NCBI GenBank assembly: GCA_023254555.1
Contig: JALRLI010000010.1
Coordinates: forward strand, 1-19,847
DNA length: 19,847 bases
Origin: Microbacteriaceae bacterium
Lineage (GTDB): Bacteria; Actinomycetota; Actinomycetes; Actinomycetales; Microbacteriaceae
Direction of reading: 5' to 3'
Shown here: positions 7,674 to 13,840 of the stretch, piece by piece
Position numbering within the stretch: the first letter of the stretch is position 1
Layout of the letters: every line of letters begins with the position of its first letter
Made by a program: the position numbers and the translations under genes
The notes under the pieces: model-generated
The model's database searches: none
What the model saw: only the letters and a program-made list of their open reading frames with translations
What the model was told of the DNA's origin: nothing

Positions 7674-8516
7674 GTGCCATTTTCTTTTGAAATCTTTCCG
7701 CCGCGCAATAATGACGCGCAGGTCGCACTGAACGAAACAATCCGGCGGCTGGCCGAAACTAATCCTGAGTTCATTTCGGTCACGTACGGCGCCTCTGGAT
7801 CAAGTCGCGATGCCTCGTTTGACACGCTTCGCTACGTACACAACCACACTGATGTCACCGCACTGGCCCATTTGACCACGATTGGCCAGAACAAACAGCA
7901 TTTGACCGGCCTCATCAATGAGTGGATGGATGCCGGTATCAACGACTTCTTGGCTCTGCGAGGTGACCCACCCCTTGGTCAATTTGAAGCAGATATAGAC
8001 ACGAGCAATTTGATGCCAAGTGCTGAACTCGTTCGTTTGATTGCTGCGCAACGCGAGGCTCGCGGTGGTGAGGGCCGCATTGCCGTTGCGGCGTATCCGA
8101 ATGGGCATCCACGCAGTGTCAGCCGCGAGCGTGACATAGCGATGTTGGTTGAAAAGCAAGATGCCGGAGCCGACTTCGCAATCACGCAGCTATTCTTCGA
8201 AGCTGACGAGTATTTGGGGTTCGTAGCGGATGCTCGAGAAGCAGGCCTGACGATTCCGGTATTGCCTGGACTTATGCCGGTAAGCACTGCGAAACAACTT
8301 CGTCGCATAGCTGAACTTGCGGGGCACGAACCTCCCGCCGACCTCCTTCGCCGGCTCGAGCAAGCCGGAGATACCGTCGCACCTGAGATTGGTGTCGAGT
8401 TTGTTGTCTCACTCGCTCGTGAGTTGCTCGCAGGGGGAGCGCCTTCGCTACACCTCTACACCTTCAACAGGTACGAATCTGTAATCGCAGTGCTGCAGCT
8501 GCTTCGTCTGATTTAG
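7674..8516 (+). CDS. metF: Methylenetetrahydrofolate reductase MetF
   Basis: MetF reduces 5,10-methylene-THF to 5-methyl-THF with a flavin cofactor, supplying the methyl group for methionine. The 280-residue TIM-barrel protein starts VPFSFEIFPPRN, whose Glu matches the catalytic Glu of the family. It continues with ISVTYGASGSSRD, ALAHLTTIGQN, the flavin-associated LALRGDPP, AVAAYPNGHP and AITQLFFEADEY, and ends LHLYTFNRYESV. An in-frame TTG at 7653 inside hflX would add seven residues; I chose GTG 7674 because the family starts here and because of the -10 geometry. The stop TAG directly abuts the lexA stop on the other strand with no spacer. Confidence 0.95.
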   Translation: MPFSFEIFPPRNNDAQVALNETIRRLAETNPEFISVTYGASGSSRDASFDTLRYVHNHTDVTALAHLTTIGQNKQHLTGLINEWMDAGINDFLALRGDPPLGQFEADIDTSNLMPSAELVRLIAAQREARGGEGRIAVAAYPNGHPRSVSRERDIAMLVEKQDAGADFAITQLFFEADEYLGFVADAREAGLTIPVLPGLMPVSTAKQLRRIAELAGHEPPADLLRRLEQAGDTVAPEIGVEFVVSLARELLAGGAPSLHLYTFNRYESVIAVLQLLRLI

Positions 8517-9206
8517 CTAGACCGAACGCAATACCGCTACGACTTTGCCGAGCACCTCTGCATAGTCACCGAGGATCGGCTCGAAAGCGCTGTTGCGTGG
8601 GAGCAGCCAGGTGTGGCCGTCGCGTTGTTTGAAGACTTTCACGGTTGCTTCGTCATTCAACATCGCAGCGACAATGTCGCCGTTGTCGGCAGTCTTTTGC
8701 TGGCGCACCACGACGTAGTCACCATCACAGATTGCGGCATCAATCATCGAATCACCCACAACCTTGAGCATGAACAGGTCGCCGTTTCCAACCATCTGGC
8801 GGGGGAGTGGCACAACCTCCTCAACCTGCTGTTCAGCGGTAATCGGAATACCAGCTGCGATTCGACCGACAAGTGGGACCATCGCGGCATCACCAATTGG
8901 ACTGACTTCAGCCGCCCCGGTCGCGCCTGCTTCTGTCTCTGGGAGGTCGATCAGCACTTCAAGCGCACGTGGTCGATTCGGGTCACGTCTGAGATACCCA
9001 CTCAGCTCCAACTGATTCAACTGATGCGTGACACTAGATAATGAGGAAAGGCCAACAGCGTCACCAATCTCGCGCATACTTGGTGGATAGCCACGTGCGT
9101 CAACAGACCGAGCGATGTACTCGAGAATCGCGCGCTGTTTTTCACTCAGGTTCTTTCTCCGGCGGTTCGCAGACTTCTCTTCGAACTCGCTGATCTCTTC
9201 ACTCAC
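8517..9206 (-). CDS. lexA: SOS repressor LexA
   Basis: LexA represses SOS genes and self-cleaves when RecA is activated. The 229-residue protein has an N-terminal winged-helix domain (LSEKQRAILEYIARSV, then REIGDAVGLSSLSSVTHQLNQL as recognition region) and a C-terminal S24 peptidase domain. The cleavage site is Ala118-Gly119 in GRIAAGIPI; the catalytic pair is Ser153 (VVGDSM) and Lys190 (ATVKVF). The frame stays open upstream to 9317, but GTG at 9206 is preceded by a near-perfect Shine-Dalgarno (AAGGAG, spacing about 6 nt), which decides the start. A promoter and LexA-box-like palindromes lie upstream, so it is probably autoregulated. The neighbouring divergent LysM gene is probably its target. 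Confidence 0.97.
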   Translation of the reverse strand: MSEEISEFEEKSANRRRKNLSEKQRAILEYIARSVDARGYPPSMREIGDAVGLSSLSSVTHQLNQLELSGYLRRDPNRPRALEVLIDLPETEAGATGAAEVSPIGDAAMVPLVGRIAAGIPITAEQQVEEVVPLPRQMVGNGDLFMLKVVGDSMIDAAICDGDYVVVRQQKTADNGDIVAAMLNDEATVKVFKQRDGHTWLLPRNSAFEPILGDYAEVLGKVVAVLRSV

Positions 9207-9286
9207 GGTGAACTCCTTTTTCTCAGTGTTCTGCGCATTATTTGGTGGATGTTCCTCAAATGTCAGTGGCTGATGTTTCACTTTCT

Positions 9287-9317
9287 TTGTTCGAAAGAAT
9301 ACCGATTTTTCGAACAA
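9287..9317. repeat. Inverted repeat spanning the lexA -10 region
   Basis: TTGTTCGAAA (9287-9296) and TTTCGAACAA (9308-9317) are exact reverse complements separated by 11 nt. The heptamer TTGTTCG occurs again at 9329-9335. Each arm resembles a LexA half-site (CGAAC/GTTCG), but the spacing differs from the canonical 4-nt gap. The pair brackets the lexA -10 box, so it may be an operator-like element or a hairpin at the 5' end of the lexA transcript. Confidence 0.6.
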
Positions 9318-9324
9318 GCTTCAA
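9296..9324 (-). promoter_or_regulatory. Predicted lexA promoter
   Basis: On the minus strand TTGAAG (9324-9319) and TATTCT (9301-9296) are separated by exactly 17 nt, a good sigma-70/HrdB-type promoter. Transcription would begin near 9289, giving a leader of about 80 nt before the GTG at 9206. The -35 overlaps the LexA-box-like palindrome at 9321-9336, fitting autorepression. Confidence 0.65.
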
Positions 9325-9336
9325 ACATTTGTTCGA
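9321..9336. promoter_or_regulatory. LexA box (SOS operator) at the lexA promoter
   Basis: TCAAACATTTGTTCGA differs by one base from the actinobacterial SOS-box palindrome TCGAAC-N4-GTTCGA, with the right 4-nt spacer. It overlaps the lexA -35 hexamer, an expected position for autorepression. Confidence 0.72.
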
Positions 9337-9345
9337 TTTATTTGT

Positions 9346-9365
9346 GAATATTTCAGAAAATATTC
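9346..9365. repeat. AT-rich perfect palindrome
   Basis: GAATATTT (9346-9353) and AAATATTC (9358-9365) are exact reverse complements around a 4-nt centre (CAGA). It lies between the two divergent promoters. Function unknown; possibly a weak LexA-type half-site pair or a bendable AT tract. Confidence 0.5.
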
Positions 9366-9376
9366 GAAACAAGTGC

Positions 9377-9405
9377 TTGATTAATCGAATATTCGAATGT
9401 ATATT
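9377..9405 (+). promoter_or_regulatory. Predicted promoter of the LysM gene
   Basis: TTGATT (9377-9382) and TATATT (9400-9405) are spaced by 17 nt, close to consensus. The start point would be near 9412, with a leader of about 90 nt. The -10 is buried in the palindrome 9392-9409 and flanked by CGAATATTCG, so a repressor bound there would block RNA polymerase. Confidence 0.65.
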
Positions 9406-9409
9406 CGAA
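9392..9409. promoter_or_regulatory. LexA-box-like palindrome over the LysM -10
   Basis: TTCGAATGTATATTCGAA is an almost perfect 18-nt palindrome. It has CGAA and TTCG arms at canonical LexA spacing but T/A instead of C/G at the innermost arm position. It covers the predicted -10 of the LysM gene. Immediately to the left lies the perfect 12-mer TCGAATATTCGA (9385-9396), overlapping it. Confidence 0.55.
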
Positions 9410-9420
9410 ACAAGTGTTCG
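9407..9420. promoter_or_regulatory. Second LexA-box-like site at the LysM transcription start
   Basis: GAAACAAGTGTTCG matches CGAAC-N4-GTTCG at eight of ten specified positions, with a perfect right half. It sits at the predicted start point of the LysM transcript. Weaker than the site at 9321-9336. Confidence 0.5.
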
Positions 9421-9453
9421 GTTTTCACCTCCCGGCCGAGGTGAAAACCGAAC
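9416..9453 (+). promoter_or_regulatory. Perfect 16-bp stem-loop at the 5' end of the LysM leader
   Basis: The arms 9416-9431 (GTTCGGTTTTCACCTC) and 9438-9453 are exact reverse complements around a CCGGCC loop. Given the promoter at 9377-9405, the transcript would begin about 4 nt before this stem. There is no following T tract, so it is not a classical terminator. Candidate roles are a 5' stabilising hairpin, an attenuator, or a protein-binding palindrome in DNA. The Shine-Dalgarno of the gene (9489-9494) lies well downstream and is not in the stem. Confidence 0.7.
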
Positions 9454-9502
9454 CACAACCAGTACGTGAACCGTAATGGCAGTGCAGCAGGAGGAGAAGA
9501 AA

Positions 9503-9889
9503 ATGAATCAGAACTTCAACAGCGAACCAATCAGCATCGCAACACGACAGCACGAAGGAGCTCGCCCGCAGGCAGCTGCTCAGCCGCGGCTCCGTATCAC
9601 TCAGCGAGGTCAAATTGTTTTGGTTGCACTCACTGCGCTCATTCTCGCTCTGGTCGTGGGTATGTTTACTTTTGGTGTTTCAGGTGCGAACGCGTCGAGT
9701 GCTGAGACAAAGAGCGACTTCAGCTACGTTTCCATTCACGCTGGCGAGACACTCTGGGATCTCGCTACACGGCTTGATCCGCATGCAGATCCCCGTGATG
9801 TAATCGCTGAAATCATGCAGTTGAATGCGCTCACCAGTTCAGAAGTTGAAGTGGGCCAGAGAATCGCGCTTCCTGAGCGATTCGCCTAG
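9503..9889 (+). CDS. LysM membrane protein, probable SOS-induced cell-division inhibitor (YneA/DivS/Rv2719c type)
   Basis: This 128-residue protein has an Arg/Gln-rich cytoplasmic N-terminus, one transmembrane segment (about residues 37-61, QIVLVALTALILALVVGMF) and an extracytoplasmic LysM domain (about 74-124: YVSIHAGETLWDLATRL to VEVGQRIALP). That architecture and its place facing lexA match YneA of Bacillus subtilis, and Rv2719c and DivS of mycobacteria and corynebacteria, SOS-induced proteins that block division. The start ATG 9503 has a strong AGGAGG (9489-9494) 8 nt upstream; an in-frame ATG at 9476 is less likely. Its promoter is overlapped by LexA-box-like palindromes. The membrane and LysM parts are seen in the sequence; the division-inhibitor role is inferred from context. 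hisC follows after 19 nt. Confidence 0.85.
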   Translation: MNQNFNSEPISIATRQHEGARPQAAAQPRLRITQRGQIVLVALTALILALVVGMFTFGVSGANASSAETKSDFSYVSIHAGETLWDLATRLDPHADPRDVIAEIMQLNALTSSEVEVGQRIALPERFA

Positions 9890-9896
9890 CTCGCCT

Positions 9897-9902
9897 TAGA
9901 AT
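9897..9902 (+). promoter_or_regulatory. Candidate -10 box for leaderless hisC transcript
   Basis: TAGAAT ends exactly 6 nt before the hisC GTG. The GAGGG next to the start codon is too close for a Shine-Dalgarno. The 11-mer TAGAATTGAGG recurs upstream of priA (12245-12255). Together these suggest a leaderless transcript separate from the SOS-controlled LysM gene. Confidence 0.5.
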
Positions 9903-9908
9903 TGAGGG

Positions 9909-10979
9909 GTGACCTCCCTAAACGACCTGCCCCTGCGAGCAGACCTGGTCGGTAAGCAGCCCTACGGCGCGCCACAAGACTTTGTCTCAATCACGCTGAA
10001 CGTGAATGAAAATACGCATGAGCTTCCCGATGAAATCGTTGATGACATAACTCGCCAGCTGCGCGATGCAGTAAAGACGGCGAACCGCTACCCAGATCGT
10101 GAATTCACCGAACTCCGTGAAAAGCTCGCTGAATTTCTTGGTCACGGCCTCACAGCGGAGAATATCTGGGCGGCGAACGGTTCGAATGAAGTTCTTCAGC
10201 AGATACTGCAGGCCTTCGGTGGACCTGGCAGAACTCTGCTGAGCTTCACGCCCACCTACTCGATGTACCCGCTGCTTGCGTCGGCCACCGGCACAGGCTG
10301 GATAGCTGTGCCGCGCCCTGAAGACTTCGTGCTGACAGCAGAGTATGTGGCATCAAAGATCCGCGAGGCAAACCCCAGCATCGTCGTGCTCTGTTCGCCA
10401 AACAACCCAACAGGCACACCACTTGATAAAGCTGTAATCGAGGCGGCCTACGATGCGTTCGACGGCATGCTTATCGTTGACGAGGCGTACATCGAATTTG
10501 CTCCCGAGGATCGAACGGCACTTGACCTGCTGCAGAGCCGGCCCCGGCTTCTGATATCGCGCACTATGAGCAAGGCATTCGCATTCGCAGGAGTGCGCAT
10601 CGGCTACCTAGCAGCCAACCCCGTCGCGGTTGATGCGCTCCGCTTAGTCAGATTGCCGTATCACCTTTCGGTGCTGACACAAGCTGCAGGTGTCGCTGCG
10701 CTGGGTCATAACAAGGAGATGCTCTCAACAGTCGCCGAAATTACCCGCCAACGAGAACGTATCGAAGCTCGACTTGCAGAGCTTGGGTACGAAGTGCATC
10801 CAACGGAGAGTAATTTCGTGCTCTTCGGGGGCGTCAAAGATCCGAAAGCGACCTTCGAAGCGCTGAGGTCTAAGGGAATACTTATCCGCGATGTTGGTAT
10901 CCCAAATCACCTGCGAGTCACAGCTGGCACCGAATCAGAGACCACGGCGTTTCTCAACGCAATGGCTGAACTAGGATGA
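9909..10979 (+). CDS. hisC: Histidinol-phosphate aminotransferase HisC
   Basis: HisC is a PLP-dependent class I/II aminotransferase making histidinol phosphate from imidazole acetol phosphate and glutamate. The 356-residue protein has LNVNENTHELPDE at the N-terminus, the ANGSNEVLQQILQAFGGPG cofactor-phosphate region, SPNNPTGTPL, the VDEAYIEF strand with the PLP-contacting Asp, and the lysine-bearing RTMSKAFAFAGVRIGYL in which Lys222 should form the Schiff base. A C-terminal domain ends in SNFVLF and LRVTAGTESE. The start is GTG. The stop overlaps the hisB start (ATGA), showing translational coupling. No hisD is seen upstream; the gene instead follows the LysM gene. Confidence 0.96.
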   Translation: MTSLNDLPLRADLVGKQPYGAPQDFVSITLNVNENTHELPDEIVDDITRQLRDAVKTANRYPDREFTELREKLAEFLGHGLTAENIWAANGSNEVLQQILQAFGGPGRTLLSFTPTYSMYPLLASATGTGWIAVPRPEDFVLTAEYVASKIREANPSIVVLCSPNNPTGTPLDKAVIEAAYDAFDGMLIVDEAYIEFAPEDRTALDLLQSRPRLLISRTMSKAFAFAGVRIGYLAANPVAVDALRLVRLPYHLSVLTQAAGVAALGHNKEMLSTVAEITRQRERIEARLAELGYEVHPTESNFVLFGGVKDPKATFEALRSKGILIRDVGIPNHLRVTAGTESETTAFLNAMAELG

Positions 10980-11605
10980 TGAATATGAAGAACAAAGCCA
11001 CAACGAGTGAGCGCACCGCGTCACTGTTGCGCGAGACGAGCGAATCTCAGGTCGAGATTTCGCTGAACCTCGATGGGTCGGGAGTGTCAGAGATTAACAC
11101 CACCGTTCCTTTCTTCGACCACATGCTCACCGCTTTCGCGAAGCACTCGCTCATCGATCTGAAAGTAAAAGCTTCAGGCGACACAGAGATTGACATCCAC
11201 CACACGGTGGAAGACACGGGTATCGCGTTGGGCACCGCAATCCTTGAAGCTCTCGGCGATAAGTCTGGTATCTCTCGATATGGCGACGCTCTGGTTCCGC
11301 TTGACGAGGCTTTAGCCCAGGCAGTAATCGATATTTCGGGTCGTCCCTACCTCGTGCACGCAGGCGAGCCAGAAGGTTTTGAGTATCACTTGATCGGTGG
11401 TCACTTCACAGGATCGATGGTCCGGCACTTCTTTGAGGCGCTCGTACTCAATGCTCGATTTACCGTGCACTTGAGAGTGCTCGAGGGGAGAGACGCGCAC
11501 CACATTGCCGAGGCAGAATTTAAGGCCTTCGCGAGAGCTTTGCGTCAGGCAAAAGCTATTGACCCGCAGGTGAAAGGTATCCCTTCCACCAAGGGTGCTC
11601 TGTGA
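10976..11605 (+). CDS. hisB: Imidazoleglycerol-phosphate dehydratase HisB
   Basis: HisB dehydrates imidazole glycerol phosphate to imidazole acetol phosphate using manganese, the step before HisC. It is the monofunctional dehydratase, about 209 residues, with no phosphatase domain. Visible motifs are VPFFDHML near residue 42, the metal-binding DIHHTVEDTGIALG, PLDEALAQAVIDISGRP and the C-terminal DAHHIAEAEFKAFARALRQA. Three Met codons near the start (10976, 10979, 10985) are possible; I use the first, which overlaps the hisC stop. The stop overlaps the hisH start (GTGA at 11602-11605). Confidence 0.96.
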   Translation: MMNMKNKATTSERTASLLRETSESQVEISLNLDGSGVSEINTTVPFFDHMLTAFAKHSLIDLKVKASGDTEIDIHHTVEDTGIALGTAILEALGDKSGISRYGDALVPLDEALAQAVIDISGRPYLVHAGEPEGFEYHLIGGHFTGSMVRHFFEALVLNARFTVHLRVLEGRDAHHIAEAEFKAFARALRQAKAIDPQVKGIPSTKGAL

Positions 11606-12237
11606 CGCAGCCAAAGGTAGTCATTCTTGACTACGGCTCGGGCAATATTCACTCTGCCGCGAAAGCGTTACAGCGAGCCGGCGCACACGTTGAAATTACC
11701 GCAGACAAGAGGGCGGTCACCGAGTGCGCCGGGCTTGTTGTGCCCGGTGTTGGGGCATTTGACGCAGTGATGCACCAGTTGAAGTCAGTTTCGGGTGATG
11801 AGCTCATCGACCGCAGGCTTGCCGGTAGTCGACCGGTGCTCGGCATCTGCGTTGGATTGCAAATCATGTTCGAACACGGGGTTGAGCACGGTATCGATTC
11901 AGAAGGCCTTGGTCAGTGGCCTGGGTCAGTGACGAAACTCAATGCCCCCGTGTTGCCGCACATTGGTTGGAATACAGTCGACGTACCATCGGGTTCAATG
12001 CTGTTCGAGGGAGTGGCCGACGAACGCTTCTACTTCGTACATTCTTATGCGGCACAGGAGTGGCTCCTAGACCCACACCACGCGATTGACCCGCCGAAGG
12101 TGACTTGGGCAGAGTACGGCTCAAGGTTCATTGCAGCAGTTGAGAATGGTCCTTTGTCGGCGACCCAGTTCCACCCTGAAAAATCAGGGGAGGCGGGCAT
12201 TCGACTTCTGACTAACTGGGTAAAGTCACTCGGCTAG
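11602..12237 (+). CDS. hisH: Imidazole glycerol phosphate synthase glutaminase subunit HisH
   Basis: HisH releases ammonia from glutamine and passes it to HisF, which is not in this window. The 211-residue class I glutamine amidotransferase has LDYGSGNIHSAAKALQRAG at the N-terminus, an oxyanion-type PGVGAFDAVM loop, the nucleophile Cys83 in LGICVGLQIMFE, and the His191/Glu193 pair in FHPEKSG. It starts at GTG overlapping the hisB stop, so hisC, hisB and hisH are chained by 4-nt overlaps. Confidence 0.96.
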   Translation: MTQPKVVILDYGSGNIHSAAKALQRAGAHVEITADKRAVTECAGLVVPGVGAFDAVMHQLKSVSGDELIDRRLAGSRPVLGICVGLQIMFEHGVEHGIDSEGLGQWPGSVTKLNAPVLPHIGWNTVDVPSGSMLFEGVADERFYFVHSYAAQEWLLDPHHAIDPPKVTWAEYGSRFIAAVENGPLSATQFHPEKSGEAGIRLLTNWVKSLG

Positions 12238-12244
12238 CATTCAC

Positions 12245-12250
12245 TAGAAT
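12245..12250 (+). promoter_or_regulatory. Candidate -10 box for leaderless priA transcript
   Basis: TAGAAT ends 7 nt before the priA ATG. The sequence TAGAATTGAGG is identical to that before hisC. GAGG lies only 2-3 nt from the ATG, too near for normal ribosome binding. Inference from spacing and repetition. Confidence 0.48.
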
Positions 12251-12257
12251 TGAGGCT

Positions 12258-13004
12258 ATGACTGGTCTTATTGCTGCGCCTAAACTTGAACTTCTGCCCG
12301 CTGTCGACGTAGCTGACGGTAAGGCTGTGCGGCTCACCCAGGGTGAGGCAGGCACTGAGGTCAATTACGGCACACCGCTTGACGCCGCGATGGACTGGGT
12401 GAATCAGGGGGCAGAATGGATACACCTCGTTGACCTGGATGCTGCCTTCGGTCGGGGTAACAATACCGAACTGCTCAAACACGTCATCAAGCAGGCAAAA
12501 GGCGTCAAGGTCGAGCTATCAGGCGGAATTCGCGACGATGCAAGCCTCGAGGCGGCTCTCGCGCTTGGAGCGACCCGCGTAAACCTCGGAACCGCGGCAC
12601 TCGAGAATCCAGAATGGACCGCAAGCGTGATCGCAAAGTTCGGCGAGCAGATTGCCGTCGGTCTCGATGTGCGTGGGCACACACTCGCGGCTCGAGGCTG
12701 GACCGAAGAAGGTGGCAACCTGTGGGAGGTGCTTGAACGCCTCGAATCAGCAGGATGTGCGCGATACGTCGTCACCGACGTCACCAAGGACGGCACCCTG
12801 AAAGGTCCGAACGTTGAGCTTCTCAAAGAGGTCATGCAGCACACCGATCGCCCGGTTGTGGCATCAGGCGGAGTTTCCAGCCTCAACGACCTCGTAGCCT
12901 TACGCGAGCTCGTGCCCCTTGGCCTTGAGGGAGCAATCGTTGGGAAGGCGCTCTACGCCGACGCGTTCACGTTGCCTGAAGCGCTCGACGTCGCAGGACG
13001 ATAG
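12258..13004 (+). CDS. priA: PriA: bifunctional HisA/TrpF isomerase
   Basis: In many actinobacteria one (beta-alpha)8 barrel isomerises both ProFAR (histidine pathway) and phosphoribosylanthranilate (tryptophan pathway). The 248-residue protein has the two catalytic aspartates, Asp17 in LLPAVDVADGKAVRL and Asp174 in VVTDVTKDGTLKGPN, and phosphate-binding glycine motifs LSGGIRDD and VASGGVSS. DLDAAFGRGNN and ARGWTEEGG are like known PriA proteins. Dual function is inferred from family and taxonomy; a purely HisA role cannot be excluded without knowing whether a separate trpF exists. It follows hisH after 20 nt. Confidence 0.93.
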   Translation: MTGLIAAPKLELLPAVDVADGKAVRLTQGEAGTEVNYGTPLDAAMDWVNQGAEWIHLVDLDAAFGRGNNTELLKHVIKQAKGVKVELSGGIRDDASLEAALALGATRVNLGTAALENPEWTASVIAKFGEQIAVGLDVRGHTLAARGWTEEGGNLWEVLERLESAGCARYVVTDVTKDGTLKGPNVELLKEVMQHTDRPVVASGGVSSLNDLVALRELVPLGLEGAIVGKALYADAFTLPEALDVAGR

Positions 13005-13016
13005 CCGTCCATTACG

Positions 13017-13814
13017 ATGCACCGCGAGCACAGCCACGCAGAGAACACCGCTGATTCAGCGGGATTTCCGTGGGAAGGACGCTCATTTGAACAGCACTCT
13101 GATGCGTTCGCCAATGACCACGGTGAAACACCCGCTGAGCTCGCCGCAGTACTGCGACAGTTGAAGAACGCTGAAGCAGAACTGAGCGAGGCTCTCGCTG
13201 TATTCAGCAAAGCACGGTTGCTCATCCCGCTACTCACGGTGGCTGGCGATTTGGGCGAAACCCCCGATGGTCGAATTGTAGACAAAACTCAAGAACTTTC
13301 AATCGTGACAGTCAAGGCGCCAGACGGACGCTCGGTATTGCCGGTTTTTAGCTCAGTGGCGGCGATGCGACGCTGGAATCCTGATGCGCGCCCCGTGCCA
13401 AATTTCGGAAAGAACGTGGCTCTGGCGGCTCTCGAAGACGGAAATGATCTCGTGATTCTTGACCCGGGCACCCCCGAAACCCAACTCGGCCTTCGACGAC
13501 CTGCGCTCTGGGCGCTCGCTGACGACGAACACTACGCACCCAGCTGGGCAGATGACCGAGTTCTGGCAGAGTTCACGGAGTCGATAAAGAGCGAAGAATC
13601 AGTTGATGCACTCTCGCTCGCACCCGGCGACCCAAATTTCGATCTCACTAGCCCCGAGCTCCTCGTGCGACTCAGCTTGCAGCCCGGTCTCGACCAAGCC
13701 CAGGTTGCGGCGCTTCTTGGCAGACTGCAGCAGAGATGGGCATCCTCAGAAATCATCGCGAAGGGCGTTGACTCGATGATGCTGCGAATCGAATCGACAG
13801 AACAACCGAGTTAG
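13017..13814 (+). CDS. SseB-family protein
   Basis: The 265-residue soluble protein resembles actinobacterial SseB-domain proteins found next to priA. It has an acidic, His-rich N-terminus, then LAAVLRQLKNAEAELSEALAVFSKARLLIPLL, and the domain core KAPDGRSVLPVFSSVAAMRRWNPDARPVP and LVILDPGTPETQLGLRRPALWAL. A C-terminal portion (PGLDQAQVAALLGRLQQRWAS) resembles the small extra domain of such proteins. No signal peptide or membrane segment is visible. Biochemical function is unknown. It starts 12 nt after priA, so it probably shares that transcript. The end faces the DUF1844 gene. Confidence 0.82.
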   Translation: MHREHSHAENTADSAGFPWEGRSFEQHSDAFANDHGETPAELAAVLRQLKNAEAELSEALAVFSKARLLIPLLTVAGDLGETPDGRIVDKTQELSIVTVKAPDGRSVLPVFSSVAAMRRWNPDARPVPNFGKNVALAALEDGNDLVILDPGTPETQLGLRRPALWALADDEHYAPSWADDRVLAEFTESIKSEESVDALSLAPGDPNFDLTSPELLVRLSLQPGLDQAQVAALLGRLQQRWASSEIIAKGVDSMMLRIESTEQPS

Positions 13815-13840
13815 CGTTTGACTACCAGTTCAGCCTGTCG

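Larger units (their letters stand above)
9360..9416 (+). repeat. 16-nt direct repeat pair in lexA/LysM intergenic region
   Basis: ATATTCGAAACAAGTG occurs exactly at 9360-9375 and 9401-9416, 41 nt apart, about four helical turns, so both copies lie on the same DNA face. The second copy is continued by TTCG and the first by CTTG, so the downstream copy is the better LexA-type site. Confidence 0.7.

Noticed and set aside
9256..9317. LexA extended upstream (start at 9317, 37 more residues)
   Set aside because: The GTG at 9206 has a strong Shine-Dalgarno, LexA family length fits, and the extension would run through the predicted promoter and operator.
9360..9416. Possible CRISPR-like repeats
   Set aside because: Only two copies of the 16-mer exist, 41 nt apart, inside a promoter region, and no cas gene is near.
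9416..9453. Strong hairpin as rho-independent terminator
   Set aside because: No T tract follows on either strand and it lies at the start, not the end, of a transcript.
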